Shown here piece after piece: positions 16,707 to 25,135 of a DNA stretch of 26,539 nucleotides. A program made the translations under genes and the position numbers. The DNA comes from Anaerolineales bacterium (GTDB lineage Bacteria; Chloroflexota; Anaerolineae; 4572-78; J111). The DNA lies in the NCBI GenBank assembly GCA_012032575.1, contig JAAUSP010000025.1, forward strand, positions 1 through 26,539. Direction: 5' to 3'. Each line of letters starts with the position of its first letter. Position 1 is the first letter of the stretch. The notes below the pieces were generated by a model that made no database searches, was not told the DNA's origin, and saw only the letters and a program-made list of their open reading frames with translations.

Positions 16707-18425
16707 ATGACTGAAGTGACCAATCCCGAAACAACCGAAACCGGGGCCGCCGCCCCGTCCAACTTCATCCGCGATATCGTCAATGAAGACAATCGCACCG
16801 GCAAATACGACCAGCGCGTCCACACCCGTTTTCCCCCGGAGCCAAACGGTTACCTCCACATCGGCCATGCCAAATCCATCTGCCTTAACTTTGGCCTGGC
16901 CGAATCTTACGGCGGCAAAACGAACCTTCGCTTTGACGATACCAACCCGACTAAAGAAGAGGTTGAATATGTTGAGTCAATTATGGCTGACGTGCGCTGG
17001 CTTGGCTTCGATTGGGAAGACCGGCTCTTTTATGCCTCTGATTATTTTGAACAGCTCTACGAATGGGCCATCGAACTCATCAAAAAAGGCAAAGCCTACA
17101 TAGACAGCCTCAGCGCCGAAGAAATTCGCGCCTATCGCGGCACTCTGACCGAGCCAGGCAAAAACAGCCCCTACCGCGACCGTTCCATCGAAGAAAACCT
17201 CGACTTGTTCCAACGTATGCGCGCCGGCGAATTCCCTGATGGGGCGCATGTCCTGCGCGCCAAAATTGATATGGCTTCCGGTAACTTAAATTTCCGCGAT
17301 CCGGTCATGTATCGCATCCTCCATGCCACCCATCATCGCACCGGCGACAAATGGTCTATTTACCCCATGTACGATTGGGCGCACGGCCAATCCGACTCCA
17401 TCGAGGGCATTACCCATTCTATTTGCACCCTGGAATTTGAAGACCATCGCCCCCTGTACGATTGGTACATTCGTGAATTGGGTATTTACGCCCCGCAGCA
17501 AATCGAGTTTGCCCGCCTCAACCTCACCTATACCGTCATGAGCAAGCGCAAGCTGTTGCAATTGGTCCGTGATAAGTATGTCAGCGGGTGGGACGACCCC
17601 CGCATGCCCACACTGTCGGGTCTGCGCCGGCGCGGCTACACCCCCGAAGCCATTCGTAACTTCTGTGACGAAATCGGCGTCGCCAAAGCCAGTAGTACCA
17701 TTCAGATTGCCCGGTTGGAAAACGCCCTGCGTGACGACCTCAATAAACGCGCCCCGCGGGTAATGGCTGTGCTGAATCCCCTGCGGGTCATCATTGATAA
17801 TTATCCGGAGGGCCTGGTGGAAGAGATGGACGCCGTCAACAATCCCGAAGACCCCGCTATGGGCACACGTAAAGTGCCGTTCTCAAAGGTCTTGTACATT
17901 GATCAGGACGATTTTCGTGAGGTACCCCCGCCCAAGTATTACCGCCTGTCCCCCGGTCGGGAGGTGCGGCTGCGCTACGGGTACTTCATCACCTGCGTGG
18001 GTGTAGTCAAAGACCCCCAAACCGGCGAGGTTATTGAACTGCATTGTACTTACGACCCCCAAACGCGCGGTGGCGATAATCCCCCGGATGGGCGCAAAGT
18101 GAAAGCAACCCTGCACTGGGTTTCCGCAGATCACGCGCTCCCCGCCGAAGTACGCCTGTACGATCATCTTTTCCTCAAGCCTAATCCCGATGAAGTTGAG
18201 GAGGGGAGTGATTTTACAACCAATTTGAATCCCAATTCATTGGAAGTTCTGTCCTCCTGTTTTGTTGAGCCTAGCTTGGCCAACGCCAAACCTGGAGATC
18301 GTTATCAATTCGAGCGTCAGGGCTACTTCTGCGTTGATCTGGACTCCACTTTCGAGGCGTTGGTCTTCAATCGCACCGTCAAGTTAAAAGATAGCTGGGA
18401 AAAGATTGAAAAGTCCCAGCAATAA
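16707..18425 (+). CDS. glnS: Glutaminyl-tRNA synthetase
   Basis: GlnRS directly attaches glutamine to tRNA-Gln. The 572-aa protein shows [14 protein letters not shown] (HIGH at 51-54), [11 protein letters not shown], the KMSKS equivalent VMSKRK at 277-282, and the two beta-barrel anticodon-binding domains in the C-terminal third ([28 protein letters not shown]). Length fits the E. coli type (about 550 aa). It sits about 100 bp after gltX, whose protein is an evolutionary relative. Its presence suggests direct tRNA-Gln charging rather than sole reliance on the GatCAB amidotransferase route, whose genes are not in this window. Confidence 0.96.
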   Translation: MTEVTNPETTETGAAAPSNFIRDIVNEDNRTGKYDQRVHTRFPPEPNGYLHIGHAKSICLNFGLAESYGGKTNLRFDDTNPTKEEVEYVESIMADVRWLGFDWEDRLFYASDYFEQLYEWAIELIKKGKAYIDSLSAEEIRAYRGTLTEPGKNSPYRDRSIEENLDLFQRMRAGEFPDGAHVLRAKIDMASGNLNFRDPVMYRILHATHHRTGDKWSIYPMYDWAHGQSDSIEGITHSICTLEFEDHRPLYDWYIRELGIYAPQQIEFARLNLTYTVMSKRKLLQLVRDKYVSGWDDPRMPTLSGLRRRGYTPEAIRNFCDEIGVAKASSTIQIARLENALRDDLNKRAPRVMAVLNPLRVIIDNYPEGLVEEMDAVNNPEDPAMGTRKVPFSKVLYIDQDDFREVPPPKYYRLSPGREVRLRYGYFITCVGVVKDPQTGEVIELHCTYDPQTRGGDNPPDGRKVKATLHWVSADHALPAEVRLYDHLFLKPNPDEVEEGSDFTTNLNPNSLEVLSSCFVEPSLANAKPGDRYQFERQGYFCVDLDSTFEALVFNRTVKLKDSWEKIEKSQQ

Positions 18426-18437
18426 GCGACATGACAT

Positions 18438-18466
18438 TTGATTTTCAATCGTTTTTCGGGTAGAGT
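18438..18466 (+). promoter_or_regulatory. Possible promoter for the DsbA-like gene
   Basis: TTGATT (18438-18443) and TAGAGT (18461-18466) are separated by 17 bp. Each hexamer matches consensus at four positions. It lies in the 82-bp gap after glnS. Confidence 0.4.
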
Positions 18467-18507
18467 TTTGCTATGCCATTTCTCTATCATAATGAGAGGA
18501 GTCCCCG

Positions 18508-19305
18508 GTGATCGAAGTAGAAAAAAGAGAATTTGCTGAAAGTGATCTTCCGCTGCCAACTTCCGCAGATACAGGCGTTAACGCTGTCCCGGAAACAAAG
18601 AGTACGGTTTCACCCAACCCGTGGTTGCTGCTGGTCATTGGGCTGCTGGTGGGCGGTTTGGCCGGTTTTTATCTTTACCCATTGGTAATACCCGAAACCG
18701 TCATCAACCAAGGCCCTCTGGCCGCTGTGAAAGAGTCAGATCAAATTAACAAGCCAGACCCGCATCAGGCAGTCATGCTGGCGGTTATCGCCGGGGCGCG
18801 CCATTTTCAAGGCGACGAGAATGCTCCTATCACCCTTATCGAATTTGGCGATTTCAACTGCGGCTACTGTGCCAAGTGGACCCAAGAAACGCTGCCTCTC
18901 ATTGATGAAAAATACATTAAGACCGGCAAAGTACGGATGGCTTACGTCCATTATCCCATTCTAGGCGACGACTCCATGACCGCCGCCGAAGGAGCCGAAT
19001 GTGCAGCCCAACAGGATAAATTTTGGGATTATCACAACACCTTGTACGCTAACCGGGGCGTTGGCTTTACCCCTGCAAATTTGACCCAACTGGCTACCGA
19101 TTTGGGCCTGGATAAAGCAACCTTTGAGCAATGCCTTGCTAATTTTTCAGATCGAACTTCCCTGGAAGAAGATATTCGTCTGGCTCAGGTCATGGGCGTG
19201 CGGGGTACCCCTGCTTTTCTGGTAAACGGCGTTCCCCTGGCCGGAGCCTATCCCTATGAGGATTTTGAACGGGTAATTGAAGGTGTATTAGCCGGCCAAT
19301 TCTAA
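18508..19305 (+). CDS. Membrane-anchored DsbA-like thiol-disulfide oxidoreductase
   Basis: The 265-aa protein has a cytoplasmic tail (about 1-37), one transmembrane helix (about 38-60) and an extracytoplasmic thioredoxin fold of the DsbA/BdbD type (Thioredoxin_4 style). The active site FGDFNCGYCAKW has C118-G-Y-C121, and the cis-proline loop is GVRGTPAFLVNG. C-x-x-C chemistry outside the cell implies disulfide formation or isomerisation in exported proteins. C155-range ECAAQQ and QCLAN add two further cysteines. The start is GTG at 18508 with GAGAGGAG 6 nt upstream. No DsbB or VKOR partner is in the window. Confidence 0.9.
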   Translation: MIEVEKREFAESDLPLPTSADTGVNAVPETKSTVSPNPWLLLVIGLLVGGLAGFYLYPLVIPETVINQGPLAAVKESDQINKPDPHQAVMLAVIAGARHFQGDENAPITLIEFGDFNCGYCAKWTQETLPLIDEKYIKTGKVRMAYVHYPILGDDSMTAAEGAECAAQQDKFWDYHNTLYANRGVGFTPANLTQLATDLGLDKATFEQCLANFSDRTSLEEDIRLAQVMGVRGTPAFLVNGVPLAGAYPYEDFERVIEGVLAGQF

Positions 19306-19324
19306 AAGATTTACGTCAAATTTA

Positions 19325-19356
19325 TTGATTAATTCAATGAATTGGGGTAATATAAT
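19325..19356 (+). promoter_or_regulatory. Promoter for the tandem pilin genes
   Basis: TTGATT (19325-19330) is followed after 17 bp by TAATAT (19348-19353), and the overlapping TATAAT (19351-19356) is a perfect -10 at 20 bp. Either gives a start near 19362 and a leader of about 40 nt that contains a full AAAGGAGGT. Confidence 0.6.
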
Positions 19357-19402
19357 CTTAGTTTAGTTGTAATAAATCTTGAAGAAAGGAGGTAAATACC
19401 CA

Positions 19403-19549
19403 ATGTTGTTTCTCCCCCGCGAAGAAGGTCAAGGTCTCGTAGAGTATGCGTTGATCCTGGTTCTTGTCGCTATCGTCGTTATTGCCATTCTGTTGTTGCT
19501 TGGCCCGGTCGTTGGCAACGTCTTCAGCAATATCGTTGGCAACCTCTAA
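19403..19549 (+). CDS. Flp-type pilin, copy 1
   Basis: A 48-aa prepilin-like protein. The short leader MLFLPREEG ends in Gly at 9; cleavage there would put Glu and Tyr at +5 and +6 (QGLVEY), exactly the Flp/type IVb prepilin pattern. A 20-residue hydrophobic helix (ALILVLVAIVVIAILLLL) and a small polar tail follow. A near-perfect Shine-Dalgarno, AAAGGAGGT, lies 9 nt upstream, in keeping with an abundant structural protein. Secretion ATPase, TadB/C and prepilin peptidase genes are not in the window, so the assembly machinery must be elsewhere. The call rests on motif and size only. Confidence 0.82.
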   Translation: MLFLPREEGQGLVEYALILVLVAIVVIAILLLLGPVVGNVFSNIVGNL

Positions 19550-19585
19550 TTTTTATTCTTTAGAAATACTTTATCTTTATTTAAG

Positions 19586-19616
19586 GCCACCGACAGAAAT
19601 GTTGGTGGCTTTTCTT
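19586..19616 (+). terminator. Intrinsic terminator between the two pilin genes
   Basis: GCCACCGACA (19586-19595) pairs with TGTTGGTGGC (19600-19609) in a 10-bp stem with one G-U pair and a GAAA tetraloop, followed by TTTTCTT. No promoter is visible between it and copy 2, so copy 2 should depend on readthrough. Confidence 0.8.
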
Positions 19617-19651
19617 ATCAAAAATTTATCAAGAAAGGAGGCAAATATACA

Positions 19652-19798
19652 ATGTTATTCCTTCCCCGCGAAGAGGGTCAGGGACTTGTCGAATATGCGT
19701 TGATTTTGGTCTTGGTTGCCATTGTTGTAATCGCTATTCTGCTGTTGCTCGGTCCAGTCATTGGTAATACTTTCAGTAATATTGTCGGAAACCTCTAA
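19652..19798 (+). CDS. Flp-type pilin, copy 2
   Basis: A second 48-aa prepilin identical to copy 1 except at two residues near the C-terminus (GPVVGNVF becomes GPVIGNTF). At DNA level the copies differ at many third positions, so this is an old duplication held under strong protein-level selection rather than a recent assembly duplicate. The ribosome site AAAGGAGG (19634-19641) is conserved as well. It is followed by a strong terminator. The same prepilin cleavage motif EEG/QGLVEY applies. Confidence 0.82.
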   Translation: MLFLPREEGQGLVEYALILVLVAIVVIAILLLLGPVIGNTFSNIVGNL

Positions 19799-19834
19799 TT
19801 TTATTTATTTCTTCTGTTATTTTTATACTTCTTT

Positions 19835-19863
19835 AAAAGCCGCTCGATTGAGCGGCTTTTCTT
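19835..19863. terminator. Bidirectional intrinsic terminator
   Basis: AAAAGCCGCTC (19835-19845), loop GATT, GAGCGGCTTTT (19850-19860) form a perfect 11-bp stem with A-run and T-run on either side. It ends the pilin transcript on the plus strand and the yyaL transcript on the minus strand, whose stop is at 19864-19866. Confidence 0.88.
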
Positions 19864-21901
19864 TTACAGCAAAGACTCTAATGCTTCGGCGCTTGTAACG
19901 GGTTGCTGACAGGCAAAGTGTTGGCACACATAAGCAGTGGCCTTCCCTTCTTGTTTTGGTCGGGTCTCGACTAACTCCGGATGGCTGGTGGTTTGATTTT
20001 CGTCGGTGCAGGCGACTACTTGATTGGGCCGGTAGGGCAGGAGGACTTTTTCGAGGAGAGCTTTTGTGTCTTCACTGGTCATCTGCCCGATAATGGCAAT
20101 CTCTTTTGGCGGGGCGATGACAAATTCCAGCGCCCCTAGCCAGTGGGCGAAAGCCCCTGGATATTGGCTCATTGGGGCTTGTAAAGAAGCCAAAGCTCTG
20201 ATAGCCGGCGTTTCATATTTGGCCTGACCCGTGTAGGCTGACAGCATGAGCAGTGTCCGTACAGCCATGCTGTTACCACAGGGTGTGGCGTTATCCTGCA
20301 AACTTTTGGGCCGGGTGACCAGTTGCTCGTGGTCATCGGCAGTATCAAAAAGCCGCCATTTTTTTCGTCTTGAAAATGGTCCAGGACTAAATCCATGAGC
20401 GTGCGTGCCTGTTGAAACCAGCGAGGGTTAAAGGTGGTTTGGTATAGCGCGAGCAGGCCGTCGGCGTAAAAGGCGTAATCTTCAAGATTGCCCATCAACT
20501 TGGCCTGCCCCGGCGTTTCTTTCCAGATGCGGAACAACCGGCCCTCTTTCAACATTGTTGATAAAATAAACTCCGCATTGCGGATAGCCACCTCGCTATA
20601 ATCAGGGCGCTGGAGCACCCGTGCTGCCTCGGCAAAGGCTGCCAGCATCAGCCCATTCCAGGCGGTGATGATTTTCTCGTCGCGGCCCGGCTTGATCCTT
20701 TTCTCACGCTCGATAAATAATTTTTCTGACCTCGGCTGAGAGTGTCCTGTAGTTGATCGAGCGTCAAGTTTAAGTTTTTGGCTATCTGGTCCAGGGGTGT
20801 TGGCAGATTGAGAATAGATTTGCCTTCAAAGTTTCCGCCGGGTGTGACATCATAGGCGGCACAGAAAATCCGGCCTTCTTCCTCACCCAAAATTGCCTTG
20901 ATTTCGGTGGGCGTCCAGAGGAAAAATTTGCCTTCTTCGCCCTCGCTGTCGGCATCCTGGGTGGAATAAAAACCACCGGCGGGGTGAGTCATTTCGCGGA
21001 TGACATAATCAAGGGTTTCTTCCACAATCCGGCGATAGAAAGGTTTGCCGGTGAGTTGATAGGCGTGCAGGTAAAGTCGAGCCAGGAGGGCGTTGTCGTA
21101 CAGCATTTTTTCAAAGTGGGGCACTAACCAGATACTATCTACCGAGTAGCGATGAAAGCCACCGCCAAGCTGGTCATACATGCCGCCCTGAGCCATTTTA
21201 TGAAGGGTTAGCTCGACCATTTCGAGCGAACCGGCCCGTTTGTTGCGATAGTAGGACCGCAGTAAAAAATCGTAGGTCATGGGCTGGGGAAATTTGGGGG
21301 CCTGGCTGAAGCCGCCGTTGGTCCGATCAAAGCTGCGGCTCAGCGTTTGCAGGGCCAGTTCGGGCACGGCCGGGTCCAGCGAACCGTCTCCCTGCAGAGC
21401 CAGGCCCATGCCCATCCGCCCCAACAGGGCCGTGCCGTTATTGCGGACATCGTCTTTTTGATGATGATAAACGTGCGAGATGCTTTTTAATACCTGCTCA
21501 AAGCTGGGCATGCCGTGGCGAGGCGTGGGGGGGAAATAGGTGCCGCCGTAGAAAGGCACCCCTTCCGGGGTGAGAAAAACGCTCATCGGCCAGCCGCCGT
21601 GCCCGCTGATGGCGACCACCGCATCCATGTAAATCGAGTCGAGATCAGGCCGTTCTTCCCGGTCAACCTTGATATTGACAAAGAGTTGGTTCATCAGGGC
21701 GGCGATGTGTTCGTTCTCAAAGCTTTCGTGTTCCATCACGTGACACCAGTGGCAGGCGGAATAGCCAATGCTTAAAAAGATGGGCTTGTCTTCAGCTTTG
21801 GCTTTGCGGAGGGCTTCTTCGCCCCAGGGATACCAATCCACCGGATTGTTGGCGTGTTGCAGCAAATATGGACTGCTTTCTTGGGCTAATCTATTAGGCA
21901 C
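19864..21901 (-). CDS. yyaL: YyaL/DUF255 thioredoxin-domain protein (two frameshifts)
   Basis: This family joins an N-terminal thioredoxin-like DUF255 domain to an (alpha/alpha)6-barrel resembling N-acylglucosamine 2-epimerases; its biochemical role is not settled. Here [20 protein letters not shown] opens the protein, with the redox motif [14 protein letters not shown] and [13 protein letters not shown], then the barrel ([42 protein letters not shown]). The frame breaks at 20721-20725 (T5 on plus), where one more base restores [12 protein letters not shown]. It breaks again at 20347-20351 (A5 on plus), where one more restores [13 protein letters not shown]. The restored length is 679 aa, normal for the family. 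Start is GTG at 21901 with GGAGG 5 nt upstream, not the ATG at 21985. Confidence 0.88.
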
Positions 21902-21945
21902 AATTGCCTCCTTTTTTATAAAAATGACTATAAAAATTCGGGGAA

Positions 21946-21974
21946 AGTATAGCAGTAAAGCGGCAGGTTGTAAA
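21946..21974 (-). promoter_or_regulatory. Promoter for yyaL
   Basis: On the minus strand TTTACA (21974-21969), 17 bp, then TATACT (21951-21946) with a TGC extension before the -10. Both hexamers match consensus at five of six positions. Transcription would start near 21939, giving a leader of about 38 nt that carries AAGGAGG. Confidence 0.7.
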
Positions 21975-22027
21975 TTAGGGCGCATATTTGAGACTTTGCT
22001 GGTTTCAGGGTAAACTCCATGAGGATT

Positions 22028-22091
22028 AATTGTGAATTGTGAATGATGAATTGTGAATTGTGAATGATTTTTTCATTCACAATTCACAATT
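22028..22091. repeat. Double direct plus inverted copy of a 19-bp GTGAATT repeat
   Basis: The 19-mer AATTGTGAATTGTGAATGA occurs at 22028-22046 and 22049-22067, and its exact complement at 22073-22091 after a TTTTT loop. The second and third copies form a perfect 19-bp hairpin just before the DUF4177-like gene. Internally the unit is itself a tandem of GTGAATT words. No coding frame runs through it. Confidence 0.9.
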
Positions 22092-22103
22092 AGCGAGGTG
22101 CTT

Positions 22104-22343
22104 ATGGCTCGATTTGAATATATGATTTGCTCGTCGCAGTTGATGCGGGTCACTTTTGTCAACAGCCGTTGGCAAGGGGAGTTGGCCCCGGATGCACCGG
22201 GCGCTTTGGAAACCTGTCCTGATTTATGGGAGTTTTTGCAGCGGGTTGGAAATAGCGGCTGGGAGTTAGTTTCCGTTACGACTGACCCGGTGGAGGGAGA
22301 AGCTGTTTTGACAACATTATTTTTAAAGCGAGAGAAGGTTTGA
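22104..22343 (+). CDS. Small DUF4177-like protein
   Basis: A 79-aa protein with no signal peptide. It begins MARFEYMI and contains WEFLQRVGNSGWELVSVTTD, the pattern (short strand, helix, G-x-x-GWELV-x-V) of the small DUF4177 family of unknown function. ATG at 22104 was preferred to GTG at 22098 because GAGGTG lies just before it; spacing is short, so this is not certain. Its TGA overlaps the ATG of the lipoprotein sugar dehydrogenase (TGATG), so the two are coupled. Confidence 0.75.
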   Translation: MARFEYMICSSQLMRVTFVNSRWQGELAPDAPGALETCPDLWEFLQRVGNSGWELVSVTTDPVEGEAVLTTLFLKREKV

Positions 22344-23848
22344 TGAGGATATTAAAACAATTTTTGACAGGATGTAGTCTGATCATTTTTATCACCGCTT
22401 GCGGAGCCGGTCAGGCCAATACGGTTGAACCTGAGCCAAGCGCTGTAGTTCAAGCCGAGGCAACCCTGCCTCCACCCCCTCCACCGGCAACGGCGACGGC
22501 AGAGCCGCCAACTTCAACACCTACGCCACCTTCAGCGCCCACAGATGAACCAACAATCCAGGCCGTCGAACCGGCCCCGCCGCCTGAAGAACCTGTCCAG
22601 CCGACCACGGAACCGGCAGAACCCAGCCTGTTAGCCACCGATGAGCCGCTGCCGACGCAGGAGCCAGAGCCGCCCACCCCCGCTCCCCCCGAAGCCGTGC
22701 TGCCGACCGAGGCAGCTCCACCGCCCACGGCTGAACTACCGCCAGCCGAACTTCCGGCGGCGGTCGAAACGTTAGCCCTGGATGAACTTGACCTCCAGTT
22801 TATCCCGGTGGTCAGTGGCTTTACCAAGCCGCTCTACATGACCCACGCCGGCGATGGAAGCGGCCGCTTGTTTGTCGTCGAGCAGGCCGGCCGGATTTTG
22901 CTGGTCAAAGCGGGTCAAATCAATCCGACGCCGTTCCTCGATATTGTGTCTATTGTGGGTTCTGATGCCAACGAACAGGGCTTGTTGAGTGTGGCCTTTC
23001 ATCCTGACTATGCCGGTAATGGGTTCTTTTTTGTCAATTATACCGATAAGCAGGGCGATACGGTCATCGCCCGTTACAGCGTGTCCGGCGACCCTGATAC
23101 CGCTGACCCGAACAGCGCCAAAATTTTGCTGACCATTGACCAGCCCTACGCCAATCACAACGGCGGCCAGGTTGCTTTTGGGCCGGATGGCTATCTGTAT
23201 ATTGGCATGGGCGATGGCGGTGCAGCCAACGACCCGCACAACAACGGCCAGAACTTGAACTCGCTGCTGGGTAAAATCTTGCGGCTCGACGTGGATAACG
23301 CCGACCCTTACGGTATCCCGGCAGACAATCCCTTTGCCGCCAACGGCCAGGGCAGCTTCGAAATCTGGTCTTATGGCTGGCGCAACCCCTGGCGTTTCTC
23401 TTTTGATACAGCCACCGATGATATGTACATTGCCGATGTGGGCCAAAATCAATATGAGGAAATCCACGTGGAATTGGCCGGTACGCCCGGCGGCCAGAAT
23501 TACGGCTGGCGCATTATGGAGGGCAGTCACTGCTTTGAGGGCAACTGCGACCCGGCCAGCCAGAGCCTGGTATTACCCATCGCTGAGTACGATCACGGCC
23601 AGGGCTGCTCGGTGACGGGCGGCTATGTGTACCGGGGCCGCCAGTTTCCGGCGTTGACCGGCGTTTACTTTTACGGGGATTATTGTTCCGGCCTGATCTG
23701 GGGACTGCGCCGCGAGGCTGACGGCAGTTGGTCGCAGGCGCAACTGACCTCCAGCGGCTATACCATCAGCTCTTTTGGTCAGGATGAAGCCGGCGAGGTT
23801 TATATTGTCAACCACAGCACCGGGGAGATTTTACAAATAGGAAATTGA
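22343..23848 (+). CDS. Lipoprotein PQQ-type aldose sugar dehydrogenase
   Basis: The protein (501 aa) starts with a lipoprotein signal (lipobox ITAC, Cys20), then a Pro/Thr/Glu-rich spacer (about 26-146) that would hold the enzyme away from the membrane. A six-bladed beta-propeller of the soluble glucose/aldose dehydrogenase (YliI-like, GSDH) family follows (about 155-501). Recognisable stretches are GSGRLFVVEQAGRI, EQGLLSVAFHPDY, NHNGGQVAFGPDGYLYIGMG with the likely catalytic base H272, and WSYGWRNPWRFSFD. Four cysteines late in the propeller (HCFEGNC, GCSVTGG, YCSG) may form disulfides. Start ATG at 22343 has GAGAAGG upstream. It probably oxidises extracellular sugars with PQQ; no PQQ synthesis genes are present here. 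Confidence 0.88.
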   Translation: MRILKQFLTGCSLIIFITACGAGQANTVEPEPSAVVQAEATLPPPPPPATATAEPPTSTPTPPSAPTDEPTIQAVEPAPPPEEPVQPTTEPAEPSLLATDEPLPTQEPEPPTPAPPEAVLPTEAAPPPTAELPPAELPAAVETLALDELDLQFIPVVSGFTKPLYMTHAGDGSGRLFVVEQAGRILLVKAGQINPTPFLDIVSIVGSDANEQGLLSVAFHPDYAGNGFFFVNYTDKQGDTVIARYSVSGDPDTADPNSAKILLTIDQPYANHNGGQVAFGPDGYLYIGMGDGGAANDPHNNGQNLNSLLGKILRLDVDNADPYGIPADNPFAANGQGSFEIWSYGWRNPWRFSFDTATDDMYIADVGQNQYEEIHVELAGTPGGQNYGWRIMEGSHCFEGNCDPASQSLVLPIAEYDHGQGCSVTGGYVYRGRQFPALTGVYFYGDYCSGLIWGLRREADGSWSQAQLTSSGYTISSFGQDEAGEVYIVNHSTGEILQIGN

Positions 23849-23854
23849 TCGTTC

Positions 23855-23890
23855 AACCCCTAAAGGTCTTGAAGACCTTTAGGGGTTTTC
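23855..23890. terminator. Long palindromic terminator after the sugar dehydrogenase
   Basis: AACCCCTAAAGGTCTT (23855-23870) and AAGACCTTTAGGGGTT (23872-23887) are perfect 16-bp arms about a single G, followed by TT. It sits 6 bp after the stop codon. The palindrome is symmetrical, so it would work in either orientation. Confidence 0.8.
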
Positions 23891-23921
23891 ATACCACACG
23901 TTTCCAACAAGGCACACCCTC

Positions 23922-25079
23922 ATGTTCAACTCGAAACCGGCCGAAAGCAGCATGATCCTCATCGTCATTAATACCACCAGCACCCTGGGCGTTTTGTTCG
24001 ACTATTTGCGGGGGTTTGGTTTCAAAGTGATGGTGGCCAGCGACGGTGAAAGCGCCCTGTCTACGGTTGAACATATCAAACCTGACATCATTTTGCTCGA
24101 TGTCGCCCTGCCCGGCATTGACGGCTTTGAGACCTGCCGCCGCCTGAAGGCCGGCGAAACCACCCGCCATATCCCCGTCATTTTTATTACCGCCCCGGCC
24201 AACACCGTGGACAAGGTGCGCGGGTTTGCCCTCGGCGCGGTGGATTATATCACCCGTCCTATCCAATCCGAAGAAGTGCTGGCCCGATTAAAAACTCACC
24301 TGACCTTGCAGCACCTACAGCTAACCCTGACTGAACAAAATGCGCGGCTGCAAGCGGAGATTGCTGAGCGGGAGAAGTTGATTGAAGAATTGAATGCTTT
24401 CGCTCACACCGTAGCCCATGATCTCAAAAATCCGTTAGGGGTGACGATCAACTATGCCGCCTTTCTGCAAAAATATTCCGACAAGTTGTCGCCCGAAGAG
24501 CTAAAAAATCGGCTGGATTTGATTGTGCGCAACGGCCAAAAGATGAATAATATTATCAACGAACTGTTGCTGCTGGCCAGTATTCGGACCGAGGAAATTG
24601 ACTCACAGCCGCTCGACATGGCCGCAATTGTGGCCGAAGTACAGAGCCGGCTGGATTTTATGATCGAGGAGTATGCCGCCCAGGTAGTCACGCCCGACGA
24701 GGATTGGCCGGTTGCCTGGGGGTATGGCCCCTGGGTGGAAGAGGTTTGGACCAATTATTTGAGCAATGCCATCAAATATGGCGGGCAGCCGCCCCTGGTG
24801 GAGTTAGGCAGCACCATTGAGGAGGGGAACCGGGTTCGGTTTTGGGTGCGCGACAATGGGCGGGGTCTGACTCGGGGGGAGCAAAGCCAGTTGTTTATCC
24901 CCTTCACCCGGCTCAACCAGGCCAATGTTGAGGGTCACGGCCTGGGCTTGTCCATTGTCCAGCGGATTGTTGAAAAGCTGGGCGGTACGGTCGGCGTTGA
25001 GAGCAATGGGGTGCCGGGGCAGGGCAGCATTTTTAGTTTTACCCTGCCGCAACAGAACCCCAAAACCCTCCCGGATTAA
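23922..25079 (+). CDS. Hybrid receiver-histidine kinase (REC-HisKA-HATPase)
   Basis: A cytoplasmic 385-aa kinase with no transmembrane helix. The receiver domain is first (about 11-125), with phosphoacceptor D60 (IILLDVALPGIDGFE) and T90. It lacks the acidic pair (ILIVINTT in place of VDD) and carries R112 where Lys is usual (DYITRPIQ). A coiled coil (about 128-160) leads to HisKA, with phospho-His H166 in FAHTVAHDLKNPLG, then HATPase_c with the N box NYLSNAIKYGG, G1 DNGRGL and G2 GHGLGLSIV. The kinase core looks active, and the receiver may be poorly phosphorylated. The start is uncertain: ATG at 23922 has no clear ribosome site, and an ATG at 23952 would begin right at the receiver. Confidence 0.88.
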   Translation: MFNSKPAESSMILIVINTTSTLGVLFDYLRGFGFKVMVASDGESALSTVEHIKPDIILLDVALPGIDGFETCRRLKAGETTRHIPVIFITAPANTVDKVRGFALGAVDYITRPIQSEEVLARLKTHLTLQHLQLTLTEQNARLQAEIAEREKLIEELNAFAHTVAHDLKNPLGVTINYAAFLQKYSDKLSPEELKNRLDLIVRNGQKMNNIINELLLLASIRTEEIDSQPLDMAAIVAEVQSRLDFMIEEYAAQVVTPDEDWPVAWGYGPWVEEVWTNYLSNAIKYGGQPPLVELGSTIEEGNRVRFWVRDNGRGLTRGEQSQLFIPFTRLNQANVEGHGLGLSIVQRIVEKLGGTVGVESNGVPGQGSIFSFTLPQQNPKTLPD

Positions 25080-25085
25080 AAAATT

Positions 25086-25112
25086 TTCATTAAAAATTCA
25101 TTGATCCTTCAT
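25086..25112 (+). promoter_or_regulatory. Three 11-bp-phased TTCAT repeats, candidate response-regulator operator
   Basis: TTCAT begins at 25086, 25097 and 25108, an exact 11-bp period. OmpR/PhoB-family regulators bind head-to-tail to direct repeats with this phasing. The second and third copies overlap the proposed -35 (TTGATC, 25101-25106) of the regulator gene downstream, which fits autoregulation. Confidence 0.55.
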
Positions 25113-25128
25113 GAATACCAGCGATAAT
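25101..25128 (+). promoter_or_regulatory. Promoter of the response regulator-kinase operon
   Basis: TTGATC (25101-25106), 16 bp, then GATAAT (25123-25128). The -10 ends 7 nt before the ATG at 25136, so the transcript would start at about the start codon. No Shine-Dalgarno is present. Confidence 0.55.
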
Positions 25129-25135
25129 TAATAGT

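Noticed and set aside
22028..22091. CRISPR-like array
   Set aside because: The copies are separated by only 2-5 nt, one is inverted, and there are no spacers or cas genes.
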